Below the pieces are notes generated by a model. The model worked only from the letters and a program-made list of their open reading frames with translations, did no database searches and had not been told where the DNA came from. From NCBI GenBank assembly GCA_024636755.1, contig JAGXGL010000040.1, positions 1 to 51,101 of the forward strand: DNA of 51,101 nucleotides, in the 5' to 3' direction. This document shows, one piece after another, positions 28,888 to 38,878 of the stretch (positions are counted from its first letter, which is position 1; each line of letters begins with the position of its first letter). This DNA is from Guyparkeria sp. (GTDB lineage: Bacteria > Pseudomonadota > Gammaproteobacteria > Halothiobacillales > Halothiobacillaceae). The translations under genes were made by a program, and so were the position numbers.

Positions 28888-29424
28888 ATGGCCTTGCGTG
28901 TGGATCGAGAGGCCGCCCTGGGGTGGCTCGGCATCGAGGGGTTCCGCCCCAGTGGACGCGTGCGCCCGGCCCAGGCCCAACAGCGATTGCCCGTCGAGAG
29001 CGATGCCCCGACAGCTGATGAGCCCGTCACGGCACGGGACGAGTCACGGCCCGAGCTGATCGAAACTCCGGTGGATACGTCGGCGGATGTCCCGACCCCG
29101 GCGGTTGCCGGGGCGGATGATGAGCCACACCCGCAAGTGCCCGTGCCCGCGGCCGAGGCCGAGGCCGAGGCCGCCACGGCACCAGACGAGCCGGCCGATC
29201 AGGTGTTGCCGGATGGAGTGCGTCTCGCCGCCGATTCCCCCCACCGGAGACTCGCCGAGGCGATTGCCCAGGTTGCCGGTCTGGCCTGCGAAACGGGCGA
29301 GGGCGGCGATATCGTGACCGTACGGGGTGAAACCTGGGAGCTGGCGGCACTCGCCGACGACGGACCGGCCAAGCGTCGGCTGTGGCGGGCCCTGGTGACC
29401 CGCGGCCGGCGGGTGCGCGGGTGA
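28888..29424 (+). CDS. HolD-like protein (candidate DNA polymerase III psi subunit)
   Basis: 178 residues in three parts: a short N-terminal segment LRVDREAALGWLGIEGFRP, a long Glu/Ala/Pro-rich linker (about 30-115) of low complexity, and a compact C-terminal domain from about 120 (LPDGVRLAADSPHRRLAEAIA) to the end. The first segment resembles the chi-binding N-terminus of HolD (R-x-x-x-L-x-x-L-G-I). The position directly before rimI and near prfC is where holD lies in E. coli. Both points are suggestive, not proof. It begins 19 bp after leuA and overlaps the rimI GTG start by 4 bp. Confidence 0.55.
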   Translation: MALRVDREAALGWLGIEGFRPSGRVRPAQAQQRLPVESDAPTADEPVTARDESRPELIETPVDTSADVPTPAVAGADDEPHPQVPVPAAEAEAEAATAPDEPADQVLPDGVRLAADSPHRRLAEAIAQVAGLACETGEGGDIVTVRGETWELAALADDGPAKRRLWRALVTRGRRVRG

Positions 29425-29888
29425 GGGCCGAGTCCGACGTCATGCCGGCGTGGGACTGGGCCGCGCTGGCGGGCGAGGACCTGCCGGAGATCGTCGCGAT
29501 CGAAGAGGCGGCCCATCCGTACCCCTGGAGCGAGGCGATCTTCGAGGATTGCCTGCGGGCCGGTTATCGTCTCGACGGGGCCTTCTCGCGCGGGCAGTTG
29601 ATCGGCTACTCGGTAATCATGACCGTGCTCGACGAGTGGCACCTGCTCAATCTGTGCGTCGATCCGGCATTGCAGCGGCGCGGGGTGGGGCGGTTCCTGC
29701 TCGAGCGATTGCTCGAGTCGGCGGATGCCGGCGAGGCCGGTTGCGTGATCCTTGAGGTGCGGGCCGGCAACGCCGCGGCCATCGCCCTCTACGAGTCGGC
29801 GGGCTTTACGGATATCGGCCACCGAAAGGCGTATTATCCGGCCCCCCAGGGGCGGGAGGATGCGCGCGTGATGCGCTTCCTCCTGTAG
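29421..29888 (+). CDS. rimI: ribosomal protein S18 alanine N-acetyltransferase
   Basis: GNAT-fold enzyme that acetylates the N-terminus of ribosomal protein S18. Motif A is visible as LCVDPALQRRGVGRFLLERLL with the Q/R-x-x-G-x-G/A signature, followed by LEVRAGNAAAIALYESAGF. The GTG at 29421 overlaps the upstream stop as GTGA; the ATG at 29442 is an alternative seven codons later. Neither has a strong ribosome site, which favours coupling to the gene before. Confidence 0.92.
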   Translation: MRAESDVMPAWDWAALAGEDLPEIVAIEEAAHPYPWSEAIFEDCLRAGYRLDGAFSRGQLIGYSVIMTVLDEWHLLNLCVDPALQRRGVGRFLLERLLESADAGEAGCVILEVRAGNAAAIALYESAGFTDIGHRKAYYPAPQGREDARVMRFLL

Positions 29889-29953
29889 GACCCAATCATT
29901 GTTCCATCGGCCCCTCGTGACGACGGGCCCTGTCATTGCAGACCCGAGAGTCC

Positions 29954-31555
29954 ATGAGCACTACCCCCGAAAACGATTACTCCAGCCGGCGCACCTTCGC
30001 GATCATCTCGCACCCGGACGCGGGCAAGACCACCATGACCGAAAAGCTGCTGCTGTTCGGCGGGGCGATCCAGCTCGCCGGCACGGTCAAGGGGCGCAAG
30101 TCGGGTCGGCATGCCACCTCCGACTGGATGGCGATGGAGAAGGAGCGCGGCATCTCGGTGACCAGTTCGGTGATGCAGTTCCCCTACCGCGAGCGCATCA
30201 TCAACCTGCTCGACACCCCCGGCCACGAGGACTTCTCCGAGGACACCTACCGCGTGTTGACCGCCGTTGACTCGGCGCTGATGGTCATCGATGCGGCCAA
30301 GGGCGTCGAGGCACGCACCATCAAGCTGATGGAGGTCTGTCGCCTGCGCACCACGCCGATCATGACCTTCGTCAACAAGCTCGACCGCGAGGGCCGTGAC
30401 CCCCTCGAGCTGCTCGACGAGGTCGAGACCGTGCTCAACATCCGCTGCGCGCCGGTGACCTGGCCGATCGGTAGCGGCAAGCGTTTTCGCGGCATCTATC
30501 ACATTGCCCAGGACACCACCTATCTCTTCGGCGCGGCCGATGGCACCCGCGATCAGGCCGTCGAGGCGATCAAGGGGCTCGACAATCCCATGCTTGACGA
30601 GCGTCTGGGCACCCAGGCCGACGAGTTGCGCGAGGAGATGGAGCTGGTGCAGGGAGCGGCCGACGAGTTCGATCTCGACGCCTATCTCAAGGGGGAACAG
30701 ACGCCGGTGTACTTCGGTTCGGCGATGAACAACTTCGGCGTGCAGTCCTTGCTCGACGACTTCGTCGAGGTGGCCCCGTCGCCGCAGCCGCGCGAGGCGA
30801 CCGGTCGCACGGTCGAGCCCTCGGAGAACAAGTTCACCGGATTCGTCTTCAAGATCCAGGCGAACATGGACCCGCAGCACCGCGACCGGATTGCCTTCCT
30901 GCGCATCTGCTCGGGCGAGTTTCGTCGTGGCATGAAGTCCCACCACGTGCGCCTGGGGCGCGACGTGAAGATCCCCGACGCCCTGACCTTCATGTCCTCC
31001 GACCGCGTGCGACTGGAAACGGCTCAGGCCGGCGACATCATCGGCATCCACAACCACGGCACGGTCCGGATTGGTGACACCTTCACCGAAGGCGAGAAGC
31101 TCGCCTTCACCGGCATCCCCAACTTCGCCCCGGAACTGTTCCGCCGGGCGCAGCTCAAGGACCCGCTCAAGTCCAAGCAGTTGCTCAAGGGCCTGTCACA
31201 GTTGTGCGAGGAAGGGGCGACCCAGCTCTACCGGCCGCTGACCAACAACGACCTGATCCTGGGTGCCGTGGGCGTACTGCAGTTCGACGTGGTGGCTCAG
31301 CGCCTCAAGGACGAGTACAACGTCGACTGCCGCTTCGAGGCGGTCAACGTCAATACCGCCCGCTGGGTGGAATGCGACGATCCCAAGCGCTTCGAGGAAT
31401 TCAAGAACAAGAACCAGGCGAATCTTGCGGTCGACCACGCCGGCGAGCTGGTCTACATCGCGCCCACCCGGGTCAATCTGCAGATGACCCAGGAGCGCTG
31501 GCCCGAGGTGCGCTTTCTGGCCACCCGCGAGCACGGCGACTACCGCACCGAGTAA
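29954..31555 (+). CDS. prfC: peptide chain release factor 3
   Basis: Translational GTPase that recycles RF1 and RF2 from the ribosome. G motifs: [13 protein letters not shown] (P-loop), DTPGHEDF and NKLDREGRD; further RF3-specific stretches [26 protein letters not shown]. 533 aa, full length. The ATG at 29954 (MSTTPEN) has gagag upstream; an in-frame start 18 bases earlier is less likely. 65 bp after rimI. Confidence 0.97.
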   Translation: MSTTPENDYSSRRTFAIISHPDAGKTTMTEKLLLFGGAIQLAGTVKGRKSGRHATSDWMAMEKERGISVTSSVMQFPYRERIINLLDTPGHEDFSEDTYRVLTAVDSALMVIDAAKGVEARTIKLMEVCRLRTTPIMTFVNKLDREGRDPLELLDEVETVLNIRCAPVTWPIGSGKRFRGIYHIAQDTTYLFGAADGTRDQAVEAIKGLDNPMLDERLGTQADELREEMELVQGAADEFDLDAYLKGEQTPVYFGSAMNNFGVQSLLDDFVEVAPSPQPREATGRTVEPSENKFTGFVFKIQANMDPQHRDRIAFLRICSGEFRRGMKSHHVRLGRDVKIPDALTFMSSDRVRLETAQAGDIIGIHNHGTVRIGDTFTEGEKLAFTGIPNFAPELFRRAQLKDPLKSKQLLKGLSQLCEEGATQLYRPLTNNDLILGAVGVLQFDVVAQRLKDEYNVDCRFEAVNVNTARWVECDDPKRFEEFKNKNQANLAVDHAGELVYIAPTRVNLQMTQERWPEVRFLATREHGDYRTE

Positions 31556-31591
31556 GCCGCGAAGCCCCTGGCTTGAAGAGCCGCCGGGCAG

Positions 31592-31605
31592 CCACGGGCC
31601 CGTGG
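31592..31605. terminator. short palindrome between convergent genes
   Basis: The perfect 14-bp palindrome ccacgggcccgtgg lies between the convergent prfC and lipoprotein genes. There is no T run on either side, so it is only a possible transcription end. Confidence 0.3.
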
Positions 31606-31609
31606 TGGA

Positions 31610-32326
31610 TCAGTGGTCTTGCGGATTGCCGTCGGGCTTGACGCCGAGCGTGTGGTCGACCAGCTGGTCGAAGTGTTCCGGGTTGATGTACTGGAACAGT
31701 TCATCGCCGTCGGGTTCGACGGTGATGGCCAGCCCCTTCTCCGGGTAGAGCCACAACATGGCCGGTGGCTCGTCCTCGTCACGTTCGCCGCGGGGCAGCG
31801 GGCGCTTGTCCGTCGGCTCGCCGAAGCGCCGGGTTATCAGTCCTTCCTCGTAATCCGCACTGGGCGCGTAGCTGATCGAGCGGATCGGTTTGTCCTGTGC
31901 TTCGACCAGCGCCTCCTCCGACATGGACAACTTGCGTGCCCCGCTCGGTGTCGGGTCGGCGATGCGCGAGTCCCCCGCCCAGCGCTCCAGCGTTTCCGGA
32001 TCGACCTCGGCCACCAGGATCACCTTCGCGGTCAGCGGGCCGACGTTCATGCGGCCGAAGAACGCCTCCATCGACAACGGCTCGCCGGGTTGGGCGAATA
32101 TCGCCAGATCGGCCTTCTGGTTATAACGCCGCTTGAAATCGAGCAGGGTCGACTCCCCCAGCGTCACGCCGAATACCGATACCTGTCCTTGCCCATTGAC
32201 CTCGACCTCCCATGGCAGGAACGGATGCTCGGGTGGAGTGGGTTGGCAGCCGGCCAACAACGCGGCCAACAGGGCCGCGCCCAGGGCGAGGGATCGAGGG
32301 GCGGAAACGAAGCGGGGCATGGGCAT
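31610..32326 (-). CDS. lipoprotein of unknown function
   Basis: 238 residues with a lipoprotein signal: hydrophobic ALGAALLAALLAGC, lipobox LLAGC with the cysteine at residue 27. The mature protein is acidic and has no domain I recognise; FGVTLGESTLLDFKRRYNQK and FGRMNVGPLTAKVILVAEV suggest an alpha/beta fold. Two ATGs (codons 1 and 3) are possible starts. Convergent with prfC and divergent from the secreted rhodanese. Confidence 0.8.
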   Translation of the reverse strand: MPMPRFVSAPRSLALGAALLAALLAGCQPTPPEHPFLPWEVEVNGQGQVSVFGVTLGESTLLDFKRRYNQKADLAIFAQPGEPLSMEAFFGRMNVGPLTAKVILVAEVDPETLERWAGDSRIADPTPSGARKLSMSEEALVEAQDKPIRSISYAPSADYEEGLITRRFGEPTDKRPLPRGERDEDEPPAMLWLYPEKGLAITVEPDGDELFQYINPEHFDQLVDHTLGVKPDGNPQDH

Positions 32327-32518
32327 TCCAGAAAACTCAAGGGATGGAGGCGATCGGTGGACAAACGACAGACAGTCGCGACACGAGCCCGGATTTAATC
32401 AGCCCGGCGCGGCGCGGGCAAGTCGGCGGTCGCGGCAGGCATGGTGTCTGTATTGCGTCGATCGAGCACATGGGGGTATGTTGCCTGCATCCGGTTTGTC
32501 AGATAAGGAGGGATGCGC

Positions 32519-33373
32519 ATGCCGATCGCAGGGAGTTCGAATGGAGTCGTTGGACGAGAGCGACGGTTCGCGGTGCTGGCGGGCGTCCTGGCGCTCGGGG
32601 TGGCTTTGCTGCTCGCCGGACCGGCCGTCGCGGAGGATTTCCCGCTGCGCGACAAGTATGCCTCGGTGGGCGTGGCGCCGGTGGAAACCGAGGAACTGGC
32701 GGCCTCGCTGGATGCCATGGCCGTGGTCGATGCGCGCTCGCCCTACGAGTACGCAACCCTGCATATCCGGGATGCCGTCTCGATCCCGCTTGCCGCGCGT
32801 GATTTCGATGAATCCGTGCGGACCCTGGCCGAGAAATCGGGCCAGCCCCTGGTGTTCTATTGCAATGGCGTGACCTGCGCGGTCTCCTACAAGGCGGCGC
32901 TCAAGGCCAAGGAGGCCGGGGTGGCGGAGGTGCGCGTCTATGACGCCGGTGTATTCGCCTGGGCCCAGACCCACCCGGAGCACACGGTCCTGCTGGGCGA
33001 GCCGTTGCAACGTGCCGACCGGCTGATCGCCGACGAGGCCTTCAAGAGTCGCGTCCTGGATGAGGACGCCTTCTATGCGCGCATCCAGTCGAGCACCGAC
33101 CCCGTGATCGTCGACATCCGCAGCAAGGATCAACGCCAGGGGGTGTCCTTGTTCCAGATGCAGGACCGTCACGTCCCCCTGACCATCGACAACCAGGAAC
33201 TCGGCGGGCTGGTGCAGGCGGCGATAACGGAAAAGCGGCCGATGTTTTTCGTCGATGCTACCGGTAAGCAGGTGCGCTGGCTGCAGTACTACCTCGAGGA
33301 GCAGGGCGCCACGCAGTACTGGTTCCTCGAGGGTGGCGCCAGCCAGATATTCGAAAGCATGGGGCTTCAATAA
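32519..33373 (+). CDS. exported tandem-domain rhodanese
   Basis: 284 residues. A signal peptide or anchor covers about 17-39 (FAVLAGVLALGVALLLAGPAVA). The first rhodanese domain has VDARSPYEY and an active-site loop FYCNGVTCAVS with cysteine C115. The second (from about 185, VIVDIRSKDQRQ) reads FFVDATGKQVRW where the catalytic cysteine is expected, so it is probably inactive. In classical tandem rhodaneses the C-terminal domain is the active one. The aaggagg site at 32505-32511 fits the ATG at 32519, not the one at 32513. Confidence 0.88.
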   Translation: MPIAGSSNGVVGRERRFAVLAGVLALGVALLLAGPAVAEDFPLRDKYASVGVAPVETEELAASLDAMAVVDARSPYEYATLHIRDAVSIPLAARDFDESVRTLAEKSGQPLVFYCNGVTCAVSYKAALKAKEAGVAEVRVYDAGVFAWAQTHPEHTVLLGEPLQRADRLIADEAFKSRVLDEDAFYARIQSSTDPVIVDIRSKDQRQGVSLFQMQDRHVPLTIDNQELGGLVQAAITEKRPMFFVDATGKQVRWLQYYLEEQGATQYWFLEGGASQIFESMGLQ

Positions 33374-33428
33374 CGACCCCGGCAGTCAGTCACCCCGCGG
33401 ATCGTGTGGCCCGGTCAGAGCGCCCCGG

Positions 33429-34325
33429 TTACCCCACTGAATAGCGCTCGCGCCATTCGATGCTCCAGCGTTCCAGCAAGCCGGCCACCGTGCTCCGGTC
33501 GGTCACCGCGGTATCCAGCCCCAGCACGTGCGCCGCGTCGCGAAGGTTTTCCACGGCCCGCTGGTTGTCCAACGGGGTGGCGTGGTTGGCCTTGCTCAGC
33601 TTGCGCCCGTCGGGGCCATTGACCAGTGGCAGGTGCAGGTAGCCCGGCACGTGCAGCCCCAGTGCCTCGGCGAGTTCCACGTGCAGCGGCGTGAGGTTGG
33701 CCAGGTCTTCGCCGCGCACCACCTGCGTGACGCCCATCTCGTCGTCATCGACCACGTTGGCCAGGTGATAGGCAATCGGCCCGTCGGCGCGTCGCAGGAC
33801 CGGGTCGCCCACCTCGGTGGCCAGGCACTGGGTGAGTTCGCCCAGGCGTCGGTCGGCCACCGTGCACCGGTGCGCACCCACTTGAAATCGCCAGGCATGA
33901 CGTTCATGGGCCGGGGCGGGTTGTTCGCGGCAAAAGCCGGGGTAGATCGGCCCGATCGCGCCGATGACCTGCCCGTGCTTATCCGCCCAGTCACGCAACC
34001 GCGCCCGTGTGCAGTGGCACCGATAGATCCGTCCGGCCGATTCGAGCCGCTCCAGCGCGGTTTCGTAGCGCGCGGTACGCTCGCTCTGGAAGACCACCTC
34101 GCCATCGAACACCAGCCCGTGGGCCTGCAGTTGTTCGAGGATCATCTCGATCGCGTCACGACGGCTGCGTGCCTGGTCGGTGTCGTCGATCCGCAGCGCC
34201 CAGCGGCCGTTGTGGGCCCGCGCGTCCAGAAAGCTTCCCAGCGCCGCGACCAGCGAGCCGGCGTGCAGCGGCCCGGAAGGCGTCGGCGCGAAGCGGCCCT
34301 GGTAGGTCGTGGTCCTGGTGGTCAT
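33429..34325 (-). CDS. gluQ: glutamyl-Q tRNA(Asp) synthetase
   Basis: Paralogue of the GluRS catalytic domain that attaches glutamate to queuosine in tRNA(Asp). HIGH-like motif in RFAPTPSGPLHAGSL, KMSKS-like KLSKAN, and zinc-site cysteines in RCHC and YPGFC. At 298 aa it lacks the anticodon-binding domain, as the family does. Symbol gluQRS is also used. Convergent with the tandem rhodanese. Confidence 0.95.
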   Translation of the reverse strand: MTTRTTTYQGRFAPTPSGPLHAGSLVAALGSFLDARAHNGRWALRIDDTDQARSRRDAIEMILEQLQAHGLVFDGEVVFQSERTARYETALERLESAGRIYRCHCTRARLRDWADKHGQVIGAIGPIYPGFCREQPAPAHERHAWRFQVGAHRCTVADRRLGELTQCLATEVGDPVLRRADGPIAYHLANVVDDDEMGVTQVVRGEDLANLTPLHVELAEALGLHVPGYLHLPLVNGPDGRKLSKANHATPLDNQRAVENLRDAAHVLGLDTAVTDRSTVAGLLERWSIEWRERYSVG

Positions 34326-34499
34326 GTGTGTGCCTGCATTGCGTACTGTGTTGCGATGTAATGGCGGGTGGCGGCGAACTCAAGCGCAATTGGCGCATCC
34401 TATGGGGGCCACTCGATTTGGATGTGTTTTGAGCCGGGCCGTGTTCTTCTCGAACGCCCGGTGGTCCGCCCGCCGCCCCCGATGTCGTAGAGTATCGCT

Positions 34500-36515
34500 A
34501 TGTTCCGATTCCGTGTTCCCGCTCCTGCTCGTGTTTTCGTCCGTGGCTCCACGAAGGTGCCAGCCCTGTTGTTGGCGCTCGTGCTGCCCGTTGCCCCGGC
34601 ACTGAGCACTGCCAACGAGCCCGTGGGTGTCATGGGTGCCGCGTTGGACGAGCCGCTGGAAACGGCCCTCGAGGCGATCGAGCGCGGTGATCGCAACGGC
34701 CTTGACCGGGCGTTGGCGCGCCTTGAAGGCACCCGTCACGGCGCACAGGTGACACCGTACCTGGAAGTGCAATGGCTGCTCGAACGGGTCGATCAGGAGC
34801 CCTCGGCCGTGGCCGCCCGGCTGCGAGAGCACCCCGAGATCCCGTTGATGCCGCGGCTCAAGCGCCGATATCTGGATCACCTGGCCGAAACCGAGGCCTG
34901 GGGCGAGTACCGGCTGGTCTTCGACCGTGCCCCTCAAATCAACCCGGGGACCCGCCGCCAATGCGCCTACTGGCAGGCCGAGCTGGTGCTCGAGGGCACC
35001 TTGAACGACGAGCACACCGACGCCGCGTTGGCGGCGTGGCAGCGCGGTCGCAGCCAGCCGGAGGCCTGTGACCCGGCATTCGACTGGCTCGATGCCAATG
35101 GCTATCTCGACGAGCCGGCTTACCGGGCGCGCGTGCGTGCCGCCGTTGAAGCGGGCCAGGACGGGCTGGCGCGTTACCTCGTCCGCCAGGGACCGACCGG
35201 GCTGACCGCCTATCGGGACCGTTGGCTGGCCCTGCGCGATCGTCCCGCGACGGCCGTGCCGGCGCTGATCGAGGCCGAGGGCGACGCCGAGGAGATCACC
35301 CAGGGGCTGCTTTGGCTGGCCAAGCGCGACCCGGCACAGGCCCGTGAGTCGCTTGCCCGTGCCGGTTCCCAGGAATTGATCGATGCCGAGCAGGCCGGCA
35401 GCGTGGCCCGTCTTGCCGCACTCAAGGCGGCCTATCTCTACGAGCGGCAGGCGCACGAGTGGCTGCGCGAGGTGCCGGTGGCGGCGCGTGACGAGGAAGT
35501 CTGGACCTGGACGGTGCGCTCGGCCTTGCGGCATCTGGACTGGGCGCGGGTCAAGGCCTCGATCGATGTCATGCCGGAGGAATTGAGCGAACGGCGCGAA
35601 TGGCGTTACTGGCGGGCCGTTGCCGACGATCACCTGGGGCAGGCGACAGCCGCACGCACGGTCTGGCGCGAGCTGGCCGAAACGCCCGACTATCACGGTT
35701 TTTTGGCCGCTGACCGGCTCGGCATCGTCTATCCCTTGCCCGGGGATCAAAGCGAGCCGCCGAGGCCCACGGACGAGGCCGTTGCCACGCTGGCCGACAA
35801 CCCCTGGCTGTCGTTCGCCTTTGCCCTGCATCGACTCGATCGCCCCGAAGACGCCCGTCGCCTGTTCAATCACGAGATCGACGGGGTGGACGAGGATGTC
35901 CTGCCGGCGCTTGCCTACCTCGCCGACCAGGTCGGCTGGCACGACCGGGCATCCGTCGTGATTGCACGCATGGACAAGCTGCACGATCCGGCGTGGTATG
36001 CCACCCGCTTTGCCCTGCCGCATCAGGCACTCGTGCAGGCACAGGCCGAACGGCAGGGCGTGCCCGCCGAATGGGTCTACTCGATCATGCGCCGCGAAAG
36101 CCTATTCATGCGCGACATCGGTTCGGGTGCCGGCGCGCAGGGCTTGATGCAGTTGATGCCGGCGACCGCGCGCTGGATCAATCGACAGGCCGGGCTGGGG
36201 GTCTCGCCTCGGCAACTGGCGGATCCCGGCACCAATGTCGCGCTGGGCACGGCCTACATCGGGCACATGGCTCAACGGTTCGACGGCCAATACCCGCTGG
36301 CCACCGCGGCCTACAATGCCGGCCCGGGTCGCATCAAGGGATGGTTGCCCGATGTGCCATTGCCCGGCGATGTCTGGGTCGACACGATCCTGTTCGACGA
36401 GACCCGCGCCTATGCCCAGGCCGTGCTCGCGGGCATGGTGACCTACCGCTGGCGGCTGACGGGCGAGCCGCGCCGCCTCGGCGAGTTACTGTCGGTGGTC
36501 ACGCCCCAGAAGTGA
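34500..36515 (+). CDS. slt: soluble lytic murein transglycosylase
   Basis: Periplasmic enzyme that cleaves peptidoglycan with 1,6-anhydro product. N-terminal signal peptide (VPALLLALVLPVAPALS), then a long alpha-helical superhelix (about residues 60-470) typical of Slt70, and a C-terminal goose-lysozyme-like domain with the catalytic glutamate in SIMRRESLFMRD, GAQGLMQLMPATA and ATAAYNAGPGRI. 671 aa is close to Slt70. Located 54 bp before sbcB. Confidence 0.95.
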   Translation: MFRFRVPAPARVFVRGSTKVPALLLALVLPVAPALSTANEPVGVMGAALDEPLETALEAIERGDRNGLDRALARLEGTRHGAQVTPYLEVQWLLERVDQEPSAVAARLREHPEIPLMPRLKRRYLDHLAETEAWGEYRLVFDRAPQINPGTRRQCAYWQAELVLEGTLNDEHTDAALAAWQRGRSQPEACDPAFDWLDANGYLDEPAYRARVRAAVEAGQDGLARYLVRQGPTGLTAYRDRWLALRDRPATAVPALIEAEGDAEEITQGLLWLAKRDPAQARESLARAGSQELIDAEQAGSVARLAALKAAYLYERQAHEWLREVPVAARDEEVWTWTVRSALRHLDWARVKASIDVMPEELSERREWRYWRAVADDHLGQATAARTVWRELAETPDYHGFLAADRLGIVYPLPGDQSEPPRPTDEAVATLADNPWLSFAFALHRLDRPEDARRLFNHEIDGVDEDVLPALAYLADQVGWHDRASVVIARMDKLHDPAWYATRFALPHQALVQAQAERQGVPAEWVYSIMRRESLFMRDIGSGAGAQGLMQLMPATARWINRQAGLGVSPRQLADPGTNVALGTAYIGHMAQRFDGQYPLATAAYNAGPGRIKGWLPDVPLPGDVWVDTILFDETRAYAQAVLAGMVTYRWRLTGEPRRLGELLSVVTPQK

Positions 36516-36569
36516 CCCGGAATCATTCGGACTGATTCACTTATTCATTGATGCCACGGAGTCGGGCCC

Positions 36570-38120
36570 TTGTCTGTCGCCACCACGCCGCCAAGCTTCC
36601 TGTTTTTCGACCTGGAGACCACCGGGGCCGAGCCGGTCTTCGACCGCCCGCTGCAGTTCGCGGCCATCCGTACCGACATGGCGCTCGAGCCGATCGGTGA
36701 ACCGGTGGTCTGGTACGCGCGCCCCCCCGAGGATTGCCTGGCGCACCCCGCGGCGGTAATGACCACCGGCCTGTTGCCCGATGACCCGGTACTGGCCGAG
36801 GCCGATAGCGAGGCGAATCTGGCCAATCGCATCCACCGGCTGGTAAGCCAACCGAACACCTGCGTGGTGGGGTTCAACAACCTGCGCTTCGATGCGCCGA
36901 TGTTGCGCTTTCTCTTCTGGCGCAACCTGCTCGACCCCTATCGTCACGAATGGGCCGATGGCAACAGCCGTTTCGACGTGCTGGACGCCGCGCGCGCCTA
37001 CCGCCTGCTGGCACCCGATGCGCTGAATTGGCCGGTCGGTAGTGACGGTCGACCGACCTTGCGGTTGACCGAGCTGTCGGCGGCCAACGGCCTGACACAC
37101 GAGAACGCGCACGACGCGCTCAGTGATGTCGAGGCCACCATCGATTTGGCGCGCGCCCTGCGCAAGGCCGACCCGGCCCTCTGGGAGCGTCTGCTCGCGG
37201 CCAGGGACAAGCGCGAGGTGGCCCGGCTGATCGACCAGCCCGATCACGCCGCTTTCCTGCACGTCTCGCCACGGCTGCCGGCGCGGGTGGCCTCGGCATC
37301 GATGTTCTGTTCCTTCGGTCAGGTCGACGCCAATCGCAATCGGCGCGAATGCTGGGACCTGCGTTTCGACCCGTTGCCTTGGCTCGATCTGACTGCCGAG
37401 CAGTGGGCCGAGCGGCGCTTCCTGAAGAATCCACCGATCGAGGCCGAGCGCGACTGGGACGACCTGCGCCTGCCGATCAAGTCGATCCACCTCAACCGGG
37501 TGCCGGTCGTGCTGCCTGCCGAGACGCTCGTGCGCGACGGGGTGGCCCAGCGCATGGTGATCGATCGCGCCCGCATCGACGAGCATGCCGAGTCCTTCCG
37601 GCGTCACTTCGATGCCTTGCGCGACCGCCTGATGGGGGCGTTGGCGCAGACCGAGGGCGATTTTCCGCCCCGGCCGGTCGAGCAGTCGCTCTACGCGGGC
37701 TTCGTGCCCAATGCCGACCGGCGCCACCTCGAGGACTGGTGGGGGCGCGCACGGAGCCTGCGGTCACGGCAGGACGCGATCGCCCATGCACGGGACCTGC
37801 TGGCCTGGTCGTTCGAGGATCCGCGTCTGCCGGAACTGGTGGAAGGCTTTGCCGCCCGCAATCTGCCCGAGGCGCTGGATGCGTCCGCCAGGGAACGCTG
37901 GCGGACCCGCCTGGTCGATCAATTACGGCCCGGGCAGCGAGTCGGGCCATCCGAAGGGGTGGAGGTCGGGGCGGCGCGCGACTTTCCCTCGTTGTTCGCG
38001 GAGGTCGAGCGCCTGGCCACTGATGATCACTGGTCGCCAGAACAACGCGCGCTGCTGGGTCCGTATCGTCGTTGGCTCGAGGAGCGCGAGCGAGTGCTGG
38101 AGAATGGCACGCACGGTTGA
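36570..38120 (+). CDS. sbcB: exodeoxyribonuclease I
   Basis: 3'-5' single-strand DNA exonuclease used in recombination and mismatch repair. DEDDh exonuclease motifs: FFDLETTGAEP at the N-terminus, GFNNLRFDAPML and HDALSDVEATI. The SH3-like and C-terminal helical ExoI domains follow (KRPHL-type region LPRVDANRNRRE). 516 aa. The only reasonable start is a TTG at 36570; a cggag site lies about 9 bp upstream. Rare start codon noted. Confidence 0.93.
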   Translation: MSVATTPPSFLFFDLETTGAEPVFDRPLQFAAIRTDMALEPIGEPVVWYARPPEDCLAHPAAVMTTGLLPDDPVLAEADSEANLANRIHRLVSQPNTCVVGFNNLRFDAPMLRFLFWRNLLDPYRHEWADGNSRFDVLDAARAYRLLAPDALNWPVGSDGRPTLRLTELSAANGLTHENAHDALSDVEATIDLARALRKADPALWERLLAARDKREVARLIDQPDHAAFLHVSPRLPARVASASMFCSFGQVDANRNRRECWDLRFDPLPWLDLTAEQWAERRFLKNPPIEAERDWDDLRLPIKSIHLNRVPVVLPAETLVRDGVAQRMVIDRARIDEHAESFRRHFDALRDRLMGALAQTEGDFPPRPVEQSLYAGFVPNADRRHLEDWWGRARSLRSRQDAIAHARDLLAWSFEDPRLPELVEGFAARNLPEALDASARERWRTRLVDQLRPGQRVGPSEGVEVGAARDFPSLFAEVERLATDDHWSPEQRALLGPYRRWLEERERVLENGTHG

Positions 38121-38225
38121 TTCAGAGCGGTCCCTGCTGCACCCCAGCCACGGCGAGTCACGCGCTTGCGCTCAAGGGAACAGGCGGCGAGCCGATACTC
38201 CGACAGGGAACACGAGGAATCCAGC

Positions 38226-38864
38226 ATGAGCTTTACGGTCTTTGGTCGCGGGGTCAGCGACGGGGTGACGATCGACGAGGCGACGTCGCCCAGCCTGTTG
38301 CGTCCGCCGACGATGGTCGAGCCGCCGCGGGCCGTTCGCGAGGACCAGGCCGGCACGCCGTTCGCGCTGGACCGTGATGCCCGCGCCCCCAAGGATGATT
38401 CGCTGCGTGCCTATCGGGAGGCGGCCGGTCAGGCCAACCGGGAGCCGGCCCCGGTGTCGGTGGCCGAGCAAATCATGTCGCGGCCGGCGATCATCATTCG
38501 AATCAACGACACCGTGGGGCGTGCGCGCGACCTGATGGCCGAGCGCCGCATCGGGCTGTTGCCGGTGCTGGGGGAGGATGGTCGCATCGAGGCGGTCATT
38601 ACCCGCGGGGATATCACGCGTCAGCGGATCCGTTACTCGGACCTGGCCAAGATGCCCGTCGGCGCAATCGCCCGCTTCGAGGTGTTGACTGCCGGTCCCC
38701 AGACCAATATTCGCGAACTGGCCCGGGTGCTGCTCAAGCAGGATATTCGTGGCATGCCGATTGTCGACCAGGCGGAGGATCCGCCCCGGGTGCTCGGCGT
38801 GGTTACCCGCAGCGACATCCTGCGTGCGTTGATCAATTACGCCTCACTCGAACTCTGGCTGTAA
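38226..38864 (+). CDS. CBS domain-pair protein
   Basis: 212 residues: a disordered N-terminal 75 residues (acidic/proline-rich), then two CBS domains, MSRPAIIIRINDTVGRARDLM...GLLPVLGEDGRI...ITRGDI and VLTAGPQTNIREL...RGMPIVDQ...GVVTRSDILRAL. Such modules bind adenosyl nucleotides and sense energy charge; no effector domain is fused. The ATG at 38226 lies 105 bp after sbcB and is preferred over an upstream in-frame start at 38166 because of the ggaatccagc spacing and neighbours. The target is unknown. Confidence 0.87.
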   Translation: MSFTVFGRGVSDGVTIDEATSPSLLRPPTMVEPPRAVREDQAGTPFALDRDARAPKDDSLRAYREAAGQANREPAPVSVAEQIMSRPAIIIRINDTVGRARDLMAERRIGLLPVLGEDGRIEAVITRGDITRQRIRYSDLAKMPVGAIARFEVLTAGPQTNIRELARVLLKQDIRGMPIVDQAEDPPRVLGVVTRSDILRALINYASLELWL

Positions 38865-38878
38865 CCGATGCCGCGGCC

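Noticed and set aside
27966-29177. 403-codon reverse frame across the end of leuA and the HolD-like gene
   Set aside because: Antisense shadow with Ser/Gly-rich low complexity; no motifs.
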